From: M3007 sp039804245
GTDB lineage: Bacteria; Bacteroidota; Bacteroidia; Chitinophagales; Saprospiraceae
Assembly: GCA_039804245.1 (NCBI GenBank)
Contig: JBDLWO010000279.1
Location: forward strand, 1-8,378
Direction of reading: 5' to 3'
DNA length: 8,378 nt
This document shows positions 1 to 6,459 of the stretch, in pieces. How positions within the stretch are numbered: position 1 is the stretch's first letter; each line of letters opens with the position of its first letter. A model generated the notes under the pieces. It saw only the letters and a program-made list of their open reading frames with translations. It had not been told where the DNA came from and made no database searches. The position numbers and the translations under genes were made by a program.

Positions 1-18
1 GTATGAAAAGAATGATGT

Positions 19-26
19 TATCTTTG
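19..26 (+). promoter_or_regulatory. Bacteroidetes-type -7 element for tRNA-Phe
   Basis: TATCTTTG matches the Bacteroidetes -7 consensus TAnnTTTG at every fixed position. Transcription would start near 32-34, giving a leader of about 15 nt before the tRNA. The matching -33 TTG would lie just left of the window, so only half of the promoter can be seen. Its position directly upstream of an RNA gene with its own terminator supports a stand-alone tRNA transcription unit. Confidence 0.6.
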
Positions 27-47
27 CCCCGCTTTACAAAACAGCAT

Positions 48-120
48 GGTGCCTTAGCTCAGCTGGTAGAGCAATGGACTGAAAATCCATGTGTCCCCAG
101 TTCGATTCTGGGAGGTACCA
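48..120 (+). tRNA. tRNA-Phe (anticodon GAA)
   Basis: A complete 73-nt cloverleaf can be folded by eye. The acceptor stem is 48-54 with 113-119 (one G-T wobble), the D stem 57-60 with 69-72, the anticodon stem 74-78 with 86-90, and the T stem 96-100 with 108-112 around a TTCGATT loop. The anticodon loop 79-85 is CTGAAAA, so the anticodon GAA lies at 81-83 and decodes UUC/UUU (Phe). The discriminator base is A120. The CCA tail is not encoded, because CA rather than CCA follows A120, so it must be added by nucleotidyltransferase. A -7 element lies upstream and an intrinsic terminator starts 5 nt downstream. Confidence 0.97.
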
Positions 121-124
121 CATT

Positions 125-160
125 AAAATCCCGGGGGTCTTCCCTCGGGATTTTCTGTTT
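125..160 (+). terminator. intrinsic terminator after tRNA-Phe
   Basis: The arms 125-137 and 142-154 form a 13-bp stem with one G-T wobble around a TCTT loop. The descending arm ends in TTTT and is followed by a T-rich CTGTTT. The AAAA/TTTT base of the stem would let it work on the opposite strand too. It separates the tRNA from lpxK. A third copy of the AAATCCC arm sequence at 166-172 gives a weaker competing pairing. Confidence 0.85.
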
Positions 161-224
161 GTGGGAAATCCCTTACCTTTATAGCCCGGACGCTGCCCTG
201 TTTGCTTTCCTCAAATTATTTTTC

Positions 225-1292
225 ATGCCGGAAGATATTGTAATCCGGGTGCTTTTGCTCCCTGTGTCTCTGATATATGGCCTTGTTGTTGGCCTCAGGA
301 ATCTGCTTTATCGCTCCGGAATTCTCCGGAGTGTCAGGTTCGACCTGCCAGTCATTTCCGTGGGCAATCTCGCGGTAGGTGGAACAGGCAAATCGCCTCA
401 CATCGAGTACATGATACGCTGGCTCGACCAGTATATTAATGTTGCAGTACTCAGTCGGGGGTATGGCCGCAAAACGATCGGGTTCCGGGCTGTCTCCACG
501 ATTGACAGTGCTGCCGAGGCTGGCGACGAGCCGCTGCAGTTCAAAAGAAAATTTCCCGGTATCCCGGTGAGTGTGAGCGAAAGCAGGGCCCTTGGCGTAC
601 CTGAAGTGGTCAAAAGAAATCCGGATACGCAATGTGTACTGCTCGACGACGCCTTTCAGCATCTTGCTGTTACACCACTGATGCATATCATGCTCACCGA
701 ATACGGTCGCCTGTTTACCCGCGACTGGCTGATGCCTTCCGGGCGCCTGCGCGAGTGGAGGAGCGGATACCGCAGGGCAGATATCATCATTGTAACCAAG
801 TGCCCGCCTGATCTTGACCCCGAACAGCGAAGGAAAATTGTCCGCGAGATTGATCCTTATCCGCGCCAGAGAGTGTATTTTTCAAGGTATCATTACGGAC
901 AACCCTGCGATTTGTTGCGGCCCGATATCCGTCGCCCGCTGGATCTGGATACAGATGTACTGTTGCTCAGCGCCATTGCCAACGCCGATTATTTGCTGCA
1001 GTACGTGGGGAGTGTATGCCGGTCAGTACATACTGCCGAGTACGCCGATCACCATTTTTTCAGGGAAGACGATATGAATGATATCCTGAAGCGATTTCAG
1101 CGTATCGAGAGCCGAAACAAGATCGTTGTTACAACGGAGAAGGACGCTACCCGTCTGGAGGCCTTCTCCGATTTTTTCTTCTCCAACGGTATCCCGGTTT
1201 TTGTCCTGCCCGTTCAGGTGGAGTTCTGTGATAACGACGAGGATGTGTTCAGGCACGACGTGAAGCGTGTTCTGGAGGACTTCAAGGTATAA
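225..1292 (+). CDS. lpxK: tetraacyldisaccharide 4'-kinase LpxK
   Basis: This 355-aa protein should phosphorylate the 4' position of tetraacyldisaccharide-1-phosphate to give lipid IVA, a step of lipid A synthesis at the inner face of the inner membrane. A hydrophobic N-terminal segment (about residues 5-27) is the expected membrane anchor. The P-loop GNLAVGGTGKS spans 47-57. Other family signatures follow in order: SRGYGR 77-82, GDEP around D101-E102, DDAFQH 141-146, PSGRLRE 171-177, DHHFF 275-279 and TTEKDATR 303-310. The length is slightly above the roughly 315-330 aa of proteobacterial and Aquifex enzymes. ATG 225 is chosen because the reading frame upstream runs through the tRNA and its terminator, and it is the last start before the anchor. 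No Shine-Dalgarno is visible. A weak -7-like TACCTTTA lies at 174-181; read-through from the tRNA is the alternative. The gene ends one base before the stop codon of the convergent obg. Confidence 0.95.
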   Translation: MPEDIVIRVLLLPVSLIYGLVVGLRNLLYRSGILRSVRFDLPVISVGNLAVGGTGKSPHIEYMIRWLDQYINVAVLSRGYGRKTIGFRAVSTIDSAAEAGDEPLQFKRKFPGIPVSVSESRALGVPEVVKRNPDTQCVLLDDAFQHLAVTPLMHIMLTEYGRLFTRDWLMPSGRLREWRSGYRRADIIIVTKCPPDLDPEQRRKIVREIDPYPRQRVYFSRYHYGQPCDLLRPDIRRPLDLDTDVLLLSAIANADYLLQYVGSVCRSVHTAEYADHHFFREDDMNDILKRFQRIESRNKIVVTTEKDATRLEAFSDFFFSNGIPVFVLPVQVEFCDNDEDVFRHDVKRVLEDFKV

Positions 1293-1293
1293 G

Positions 1294-2301
1294 TCACTCG
1301 ATGATTTCCTCGTTCAGCATCTTCCAGAGTGCATCTTTCAGCTTCTGAAGGTTCTTGTTTGCCATAGACGAGATATAGATAACCTGTACGCCTTTGGGCA
1401 GTGTTGGCTTCAGCATCTTTTCCAGATCGGCATCAATCAGATCGCTCTTGCTGATGGCCAGTAACCTTGGCTTGTCGAGCAGATCCGCGTTGTAAGCCTC
1501 GAGTTCATTGATCAGAATCTGGTACTCTTCGCTGATTTTCCTGTCGGTATCGGCGGGAATCATGAAGAGGAGTACACTGTTGCGCTCAATATGTCTCAAA
1601 AAGCGGTGTCCCAGGCCCCGGCCCTCATGCGCACCTTCAATAATGCCCGGTATATCGGCCATAATGAACGTTTGCCCTTCCCGCACCTTTACGATGCCCA
1701 GCTGAGGGGTGAGTGTAGTAAACGGATAATCGCCAATTTTGGGTTTGGCAGCAGTCACTGAACTCAGCAATGTGCTTTTGCCGGCATTCGGGAAGCCAAC
1801 CAGTCCGACGTCTGCCAGTACCTTCAGCTCCAGAATAACCCACATCTCAATGCCGGCTTCACCGGGCTGGGCGTATTTGGGTGACTGGTGTGTGGCGGTT
1901 TTGAAAAAGGTGTTACCCTTTCCCCCGCGACCACCCGGGAACAGTATTTTCCTGTCGTCACGTTCGGTGATTTCAAGCAGTACTTCGCCTGTTTCAGCAT
2001 CCCGGGCTACAGTGCCGAGTGGCACCTTTACAACAATGTCCTTTCCGTCGGAGCCCGTTTTGAGGCCACCCTTGCCGCCATGACCGTCCTCTGCATAGAT
2101 ATGCTTGGTAAATTTCAGCGATAACAGAGTCCATTCATTCGGATCTGCCTGCAGGATAATATGCCCGCCGCGGCCTCCATCGCCCCCATCTGGACCACCC
2201 TTGGGCATTGCCGGTCCTCTGAAAAAGTGAACACTTCCGCCTCCGCCTTTACCCGAGCGGAACATGATTTTTACGTAGTCAACAAAATTTTGCTCTGCCA
2301 T
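1294..2301 (-). CDS. obg: GTPase Obg (CgtA/ObgE)
   Basis: This 335-aa protein is the essential Obg-family GTPase that assists late assembly of the 50S ribosomal subunit and is linked to stringent and stress control. Residues 1-160 form the glycine-rich Obg fold, with GKGGGGS (18-23), PKGGPDGGDGGRGG (33-46), GHGGKGG (73-79) and GGRGGKGN (123-130). The G domain follows: G1 GFPNAGKST 169-177, G2 DYPFTTL 191-197 with the tandem threonines, G3 DIPG 216-219, G4-like SKSD 284-287 where NKxD is usual, and G5 around ISSMA 310-314. The C-terminal OCT domain of Bacillus-type Obg is absent, leaving a short acidic tail. The start ATG at 2301 gives the expected N-terminus MAEQNFVDYV. A probable promoter lies at 2358-2387. 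The gene converges on lpxK with one base between stops, and no U-tract terminator is visible. Confidence 0.97.
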   Translation of the reverse strand: MAEQNFVDYVKIMFRSGKGGGGSVHFFRGPAMPKGGPDGGDGGRGGHIILQADPNEWTLLSLKFTKHIYAEDGHGGKGGLKTGSDGKDIVVKVPLGTVARDAETGEVLLEITERDDRKILFPGGRGGKGNTFFKTATHQSPKYAQPGEAGIEMWVILELKVLADVGLVGFPNAGKSTLLSSVTAAKPKIGDYPFTTLTPQLGIVKVREGQTFIMADIPGIIEGAHEGRGLGHRFLRHIERNSVLLFMIPADTDRKISEEYQILINELEAYNADLLDKPRLLAISKSDLIDADLEKMLKPTLPKGVQVIYISSMANKNLQKLKDALWKMLNEEIIE

Positions 2302-2357
2302 ATTCCTGCAAAAGTCGTGAAGTGCGAATAACTTTCTGTTAAAATCAGCGTTATTTA

Positions 2358-2387
2358 CAAAAATATGTTTGATATCATTCAGAACAA
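2358..2387 (-). promoter_or_regulatory. probable obg promoter (TTG-N19-TATTTTTG)
   Basis: Read on the minus strand, TTG (2387-2385) is followed after 19 nt by TATTTTTG (2365-2358). Both element sequences and the spacing agree with the Bacteroidetes -33/-7 promoter. Transcription would begin near 2351, leaving about a 50-nt leader to the obg start at 2301. The TA of this -7 element is shared with the opposite-strand -7 element at 2364-2371. Confidence 0.6.
2364..2371 (+). promoter_or_regulatory. -7 element for the M1 aminopeptidase gene
   Basis: TATGTTTG matches TAnnTTTG exactly on the plus strand. The start would be near 2377, giving about a 35-nt A/C-rich leader to ATG 2412. No good TTG lies 19-21 bp upstream; the nearest, CTG at 2336-2338, is about 25 bp away, so the -33 half is weak. 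The element interlocks with the obg -7 element at 2358-2365. Confidence 0.5.
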
Positions 2388-2411
2388 CACCTTTTACACG
2401 TCCATTTTACC

Positions 2412-5054
2412 ATGAAATTTTGTCTCATGTCCCAGAAACTGACCACAATCGCCGCTCTCGCAGTACTGCTTTTGGCCGCCTGTACACCCAAAGCTGCCCG
2501 TAACGGATTCGGCAAACCCGACAGGGTAACTGAGCCGGGGGTTTACGATACCATTGGCAAACCGGTTACCGGCGACGATGATATTGTATATGATTTTGAA
2601 GAACCACTGCCGGTTAATCCGGATTCTCTGCAGCCATACAACCCGGCCCATACGCTGGAAATTGACCTGCTCCACGAAAAAGTGGAAATATCTTTCGACT
2701 GGGCCAGGCGGAGGGCTAATGGCCGGGCTACCCTGGTGATGAAGCCCTGGTTTTACACTATTGACCGGGTAACGCTCGATGCCAAAAATTTTGATATTGA
2801 CAAAGTGGAGCTGGTCGGGCAGACGGGCACACTGAAATATGATTATGATAACGAGAAACTGACTGTTTATCCGGGAAGAAAATTCACCCGGAAAGATACT
2901 TTCGCCCTGGTAATTACCTACACTGCCAGGCCGGAAGAACGGGAGGAGTTCGGTGGATCGGATGCCATAACCAGCGACAAGGGTCTGTATTTTATCAATG
3001 CCGACGGAGCAGATCCCGAAAAGCCCCGGCAAATATGGACGCAGGGTGAAACGGAAAGCAACTCTTACTGGATGCCCACAGTGGATAAGCCCAACGAAAG
3101 ATGTACGCAGGAGATGTACATTACGGTTGAGGATAAATACAGGACGCTTTCGAACGGACTTCTGATATCCTCGGTAAAAAATAACGACGGTACCCGTACC
3201 GATTACTGGAAAATGGACCAACCCCATGCGCCTTACCTCTTTATGATGGCGGTGGGAGAGTTTGCTGTTGTCAAAGACAAGTGGCGTGGTATTGATGTTG
3301 ACTACTACGTTGAGCCTGCTTTTGAGCAAAGTGCACGCTCCATTTACCCGCATACAGTAGAAATGCTGGATTTCTTCTCCGGGAAACTGAATTATACCTA
3401 CCCCTGGCAGAAATATGCACAGGTAGTTGTCAGAGATTATGTGAGTGGAGCCATGGAAAACACCACGGCTGTCATTTTTGGCGAATTCATGCAAAAGTCG
3501 GCCAGAGAACTTCGTTTCGACAGTGAAACCAACGAAAAAGTAGTGGCCCATGAAATGTTCCACCACTGGTTTGGCGATCTGGTTACCACAGAAAGCTGGG
3601 CCAATCTCACTTTGAATGAAGGCTTCGCCAATTATTCCGAGTATTTATGGTTCGAGCACAAACACGGCAGGGATGCTGCCGATAACCACCTGATGACTGA
3701 ACAGCAGGGGTATGTAGAGTCAGCTTACGGGGGAGGCCACCCGCTCATTCATTACGGTTACGACAACCGGGAGGATATGTTCGATGCCCATTCATACAAT
3801 AAAGGAGGATGCGTGCTGCACATGCTCCGGCAACAACTGGGTGATGAGGCTTTTTTTGAATCACTGAACCGTTATCTCACGAATAATAAATACACTGCGG
3901 TGGAAGTGGATGAGCTTCGAATGGCATTTGAGGAGGTGACAGGACAGGATCTGCACTGGTTTTTTGATCAGTGGTTCATCGGCGCCGGGCACCCTGTACT
4001 GGATATTTCGTACGGATGGGAGGAAAATATCAAAAAAGCATCGGTCACTGTCCGTCAGTCACAGGAAGGCGACAAAGTGACCAGGGTATTCAACCTTCCG
4101 CTTAAAGTGGATATTTATGATGCATCCGGCAATGCAGAGCGTCACAGTATTCGTGTCACGAAAAGAGAACAGACCTTCTATTTTGATCTCCCCGGGAAGC
4201 CGTCGCTGATCAATGTGGATGCAGACAAGGCATTACTGTGTGAAAAGACAGACAATCATACGCCGGAAGAGTGGGCATTCATGTATCGTCACGCTCCGTT
4301 ATTCAGAGACCGTGTGGAGGCACTGACCGGACTGCAGTATGCGGAATCAGAACTGACTGAAACAGTGAGCAGGGAGGCTCTGCGGGATTCATCCCCAATA
4401 CTCAGGCGCATGGCAATTGGTGCACTTGACCCGACAGATCCGGCATTACTCGCCGATATTATTCGTATGGCTGAATCCGACACAGATTTCGATATCCGGG
4501 CTGCCTGTATAGATTTTCTGGGCAAGCTGAAAGAACCCGCTTACCGACCCATCTTCGAAAAAGGACTTTCACCCGATCTCCCCAATAACGTAATAGGCGC
4601 TTCACTGAACGGATTGATCGGCATAGATCCTGCAGCAGCAGTAAAAGCCGGAAAGCAACTGGAGCAGATCGGAACCGATGATTTTGTTGCCATTTTGTCT
4701 GACCTCTATGCGCTCGTGCCTGATACAGCCAACCTGCATTTCTTTGAGCGCAAATTTGGCAAGCCCGACGGATACGACGCATTTTCATTCTTCGACAACT
4801 ACAGAAAACTGTTGTTGTCAACAGGAGAAACAGATATCGTTGACGCGGGCGTGACGCGACTGAGCGATGTGGCAAAAGATATGAAACAGAGCGTTTGGCG
4901 CAGATTTGCCTGTACAAAAGCTGTTTCGGATATCAGAAAACAGTATGAAGAAGGGGGTAACAAAGTGCGCGAGGCGCAAATGAAAATGATCATCAGGGAG
5001 ATCAGGGAAACAGAAACCGACCCCATGCTGAAGCAGTATTACGAAGAATTTTGA
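2412..5054 (+). CDS. M1-family zinc aminopeptidase, lipoprotein, with HEAT-like C-terminal region
   Basis: This 880-aa metallopeptidase of the M1 (gluzincin) family should remove N-terminal residues from peptides in the cell envelope. The signal peptide ends in the lipobox LAAC with lipidated C24. No run of acidic residues follows the Cys, so I see no Bacteroidetes surface-export signal and infer a periplasm-facing location. After a linker (25-80) comes the N-terminal beta domain. The peptide-anchoring motif GAMEN is at 346-350, the zinc site HEMFH at 380-384, and the third ligand E403 sits exactly 18 residues after H384 in LNEGFA. The likely catalytic Tyr is Y462 in YNKGG, and FFDQWFIGAGHPVLD lies around 517-531. 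Residues about 650-740 look like HEAT repeats. The start is ATG 2412; ATG 2427 (residue 6) would also leave a workable signal peptide. Catalytic residues are all present. The gene is divergent from obg, and no terminator is visible after it. Confidence 0.93.
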   Translation: MKFCLMSQKLTTIAALAVLLLAACTPKAARNGFGKPDRVTEPGVYDTIGKPVTGDDDIVYDFEEPLPVNPDSLQPYNPAHTLEIDLLHEKVEISFDWARRRANGRATLVMKPWFYTIDRVTLDAKNFDIDKVELVGQTGTLKYDYDNEKLTVYPGRKFTRKDTFALVITYTARPEEREEFGGSDAITSDKGLYFINADGADPEKPRQIWTQGETESNSYWMPTVDKPNERCTQEMYITVEDKYRTLSNGLLISSVKNNDGTRTDYWKMDQPHAPYLFMMAVGEFAVVKDKWRGIDVDYYVEPAFEQSARSIYPHTVEMLDFFSGKLNYTYPWQKYAQVVVRDYVSGAMENTTAVIFGEFMQKSARELRFDSETNEKVVAHEMFHHWFGDLVTTESWANLTLNEGFANYSEYLWFEHKHGRDAADNHLMTEQQGYVESAYGGGHPLIHYGYDNREDMFDAHSYNKGGCVLHMLRQQLGDEAFFESLNRYLTNNKYTAVEVDELRMAFEEVTGQDLHWFFDQWFIGAGHPVLDISYGWEENIKKASVTVRQSQEGDKVTRVFNLPLKVDIYDASGNAERHSIRVTKREQTFYFDLPGKPSLINVDADKALLCEKTDNHTPEEWAFMYRHAPLFRDRVEALTGLQYAESELTETVSREALRDSSPILRRMAIGALDPTDPALLADIIRMAESDTDFDIRAACIDFLGKLKEPAYRPIFEKGLSPDLPNNVIGASLNGLIGIDPAAAVKAGKQLEQIGTDDFVAILSDLYALVPDTANLHFFERKFGKPDGYDAFSFFDNYRKLLLSTGETDIVDAGVTRLSDVAKDMKQSVWRRFACTKAVSDIRKQYEEGGNKVREAQMKMIIREIRETETDPMLKQYYEEF

Positions 5055-5126
5055 TAGGAAACCGCCTTTTTTGAGAGCAAGCTGTTTTTTATGGCGTATA
5101 TTGCAGACGTTCCGGCCATTTGTACG

Positions 5127-5134
5127 GAAATTTG
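5127..5134 (+). promoter_or_regulatory. possible -7 element for the small membrane protein / PstS-like genes
   Basis: GAAATTTG, followed by CA, matches seven of the eight positions counted in TAnnTTTG (two of them free) and lacks only the first T. A TTG at 5101-5103 is 23 bp upstream, longer than the usual 19-21. The predicted start near 5141 would give about a 50-nt leader. The element lies in the 137-bp gap after the M1 gene, where no intrinsic terminator is evident, so some transcription may also read through from upstream. Confidence 0.35.
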
Positions 5135-5157
5135 CATCTTGCAATAAAGAGTCCCGG

Positions 5158-5185
5158 GTTACCATGTAACACAGCAAAAAAAAAA
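5158..5185 (+). other. leader hairpin and A10 tract before the 77-aa gene
   Basis: GTTAC (5158-5162) and GTAAC (5166-5170) form a 5-bp hairpin around CAT. It is followed by a run of ten A at 5176-5185, which ends 6 nt before ATG 5192. An A-rich, unstructured stretch directly upstream of a start is the typical translation-initiation context in Bacteroidetes, which makes little use of Shine-Dalgarno pairing. The tract supports ATG 5192 rather than the upstream in-frame ATG 5120. Confidence 0.4.
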
Positions 5186-5191
5186 GTTGCC

Positions 5192-5425
5192 ATGTCGTCC
5201 GACGAAAGAATCAAAAGCCGCCGCAGCTTTCGCAGTCCGATGTTCTACATCGGGCTTGCCATGACTGTCTTTTACATCATACTTGGAATCTGGTTGCTCC
5301 TCGACCCGTCGTTTCTTCGCGGAGTTCCGCCTGATTTCAGAAACATTTTCACCGCCATGGTACTCATCTACGGGGTATTCCGCGGGTGGCGTGTTTGGGC
5401 AGACTACGGCAGGCCTACTCAGTGA
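5192..5425 (+). CDS. small two-helix inner-membrane protein of unknown function
   Basis: This 77-aa protein has a basic, polar N-terminus (residues 1-15, MSSDERIKSRRSFRS), a strong hydrophobic helix (about 16-37), a short loop LDPSFLRGVPPDFR, and a second helix (about 51-65) ending in RGWRVWADYG. The basic N-terminus suggests both ends are cytoplasmic with the loop in the periplasm. I do not recognise an enzyme or a named family. ATG 5192 is preferred because it follows the A10 leader. An in-frame ATG at 5120 would add 24 residues but lies upstream of the predicted transcription start. The next gene, a PstS-like lipoprotein, begins 18 bp after the stop, so the two are almost certainly co-transcribed. 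That suggests a membrane partner role for the binding protein, as inference only. Confidence 0.8.
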   Translation: MSSDERIKSRRSFRSPMFYIGLAMTVFYIILGIWLLLDPSFLRGVPPDFRNIFTAMVLIYGVFRGWRVWADYGRPTQ

Positions 5426-5443
5426 AATCTTAAAAAATATTCC

Positions 5444-6379
5444 ATGAGCTTCAGATATCTTGTTCTTGCCGCACTGATTGCCGGCTTCGTTTCCTGCCAG
5501 GAAAAAGGAAAGGACGGCAAAGTACTCGATACCATCACCACCGGCAGCATCAAAATAATGGTTGATGAGGGTTATCAGCCCGTCATATCCTCCAGTATAG
5601 ATGTATTCGACTCCATTTATCGTACAGCCAGAATTGACGCCCGGTATGTGTCGGAGGGAGAGGCCATGAAGGCGCTGATGGATGACTCGGTGCAGGTAAT
5701 CATTGTGGGCCGACAGCTGACCCGGGAAGAAACGGGATATTTTGAATCGAGAGGTTTCAAACCACCGCAAACCCCCATTGCCTACGATGCCATTGCCTTT
5801 GTAACCAACCCTGCCAATACAGACTCGGTGTTTACGGTAGATCAGATAAAAAATATACTCACTGGCAGGACGGTGAAATGGACAGATATCAACCCGAAAT
5901 CAAAGCTCGGCGAAATCAGTGTGGTGTTTGACCACCCAACGTCCGGAACACTCCGTTATGTACGCGATTCCATTATATCAGATGGCGCCCCCCTTTCAAC
6001 AGCTGCCTCAGCCCTGAAAACCAATGAGGAGGTCATCAAATATGTGATGAAAAGTAAAAATGCTATCGGGATTATTTCGGCCAACTGGATTTCCGACACT
6101 GACGACAAGGGTGTACAGAAATTCAGGAGAGAGATACGCATCGCTGACATTGCTCCCGAAACAGGGAAAGAAGGGTACGGGCCTTATCAGGCGTATCTGG
6201 CCACCGGGCAGTATCCTTTCAAACGGTGCATGTATATTATCAATGCGCAGGCGCGCAGGAATGGCCTTGGCGCCGGTTTCGCGTCTTATCTGGCGGGCGA
6301 TGCCCAGCGGATCATGCTCAAGGATGGTCTGTTACCTGCCAGGGCAGTGACCCGGCTTGTTAAAACAAGTCGGGAATAA
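5444..6379 (+). CDS. PstS-like (phosphate-type) solute-binding lipoprotein
   Basis: This 311-aa protein looks like a periplasmic solute-binding protein of the PstS/PBP-like type 2 superfamily. The signal peptide ends in the lipobox FVSC with lipidated C18. Family-like segments are GRQLT (89-93), AYDAIAFVTNP (113-123) at the start of the second lobe, DQIKNILTGR (133-142), the SGTLRY loop (168-173) that resembles the phosphate-binding SGT of PstS, and NAIGI (206-210). In PstS these loops bind phosphate; whether phosphate is the ligand here cannot be read from the sequence. The length is close to ordinary PstS. No pstC, pstA or pstB gene lies in the window, so the protein may act without an ABC permease. 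It starts 18 bp after the small membrane protein gene. A strong hairpin (6351-6374) sits just before its stop codon. Confidence 0.85.
   Translation: MSFRYLVLAALIAGFVSCQEKGKDGKVLDTITTGSIKIMVDEGYQPVISSSIDVFDSIYRTARIDARYVSEGEAMKALMDDSVQVIIVGRQLTREETGYFESRGFKPPQTPIAYDAIAFVTNPANTDSVFTVDQIKNILTGRTVKWTDINPKSKLGEISVVFDHPTSGTLRYVRDSIISDGAPLSTAASALKTNEEVIKYVMKSKNAIGIISANWISDTDDKGVQKFRREIRIADIAPETGKEGYGPYQAYLATGQYPFKRCMYIINAQARRNGLGAGFASYLAGDAQRIMLKDGLLPARAVTRLVKTSRE
6351..6374 (+). other. strong hairpin inside the end of the PstS-like gene
   Basis: CCCGGCTTGT (6351-6360) and ACAAGTCGGG (6365-6374) form a 10-bp stem with one G-T wobble around a TAAA loop, ending 2 nt before the TAA stop. No U-tract follows, so it is not a standard terminator. 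It may protect the 3' end of the two-gene message or cause partial termination. A near-copy of its right half, TAAAACAGGCGGG, lies at 6377-6389 and offers an alternative partner. Confidence 0.5.
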
Positions 6380-6426
6380 AACAGGCGGGTTTTACCAGGT
6401 TTTTATCGGCTTCTCGTTAATGTTGT

Positions 6427-6456
6427 ATTAATTGTGGCTTTTTTTGCCATATTAAT
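6427..6456 (+). other. interrupted dyad with T7 loop between PstS-like and TPR genes
   Basis: Outer arms ATTAAT (6427-6432, 6451-6456) and inner arms TGGC (6435-6438) and GCCA (6446-6449) enclose a loop of seven T, with a 2x1 interior loop between the arms. It could be a weak terminator for the upstream pair, with T5 at 6463-6467 after a short gap, or a protein-binding dyad just upstream of the -7 element for the TPR gene. The rest of the 165-bp gap is AT-rich and holds no gene. Confidence 0.35.
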
Positions 6457-6459
6457 ATA

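Noticed and set aside
174..181. lpxK promoter at TACCTTTA
   Set aside because: One base off the -7 consensus, but the only upstream partner at the right distance is the T-run of the terminator arm. Too weak to list as a feature.
3..224. Open frame upstream of lpxK that would extend the protein by 74 residues
   Set aside because: It runs through the tRNA-Phe and its terminator. LpxK homology and the membrane anchor begin at ATG 225.
2394..3566. 390-codon antisense open frame over the M1 gene
   Set aside because: It is in codon register with the sense gene, so it stays open only because the sense gene avoids TTA, CTA and TCA codons there. Its translation shows no domain or signal, while the sense strand carries GAMEN and HEXXH.
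5055..5100. Terminator after the M1 gene
   Set aside because: Two T6 runs are present, but only 3-4 bp stems can be drawn around AGCAAGCT or CGCC/GGCG, too weak for an intrinsic terminator.
5159..5770. 203-codon antisense frame across the small membrane protein and PstS-like genes
   Set aside because: It spans two convincing sense genes and their leader, and has no recognisable motif.
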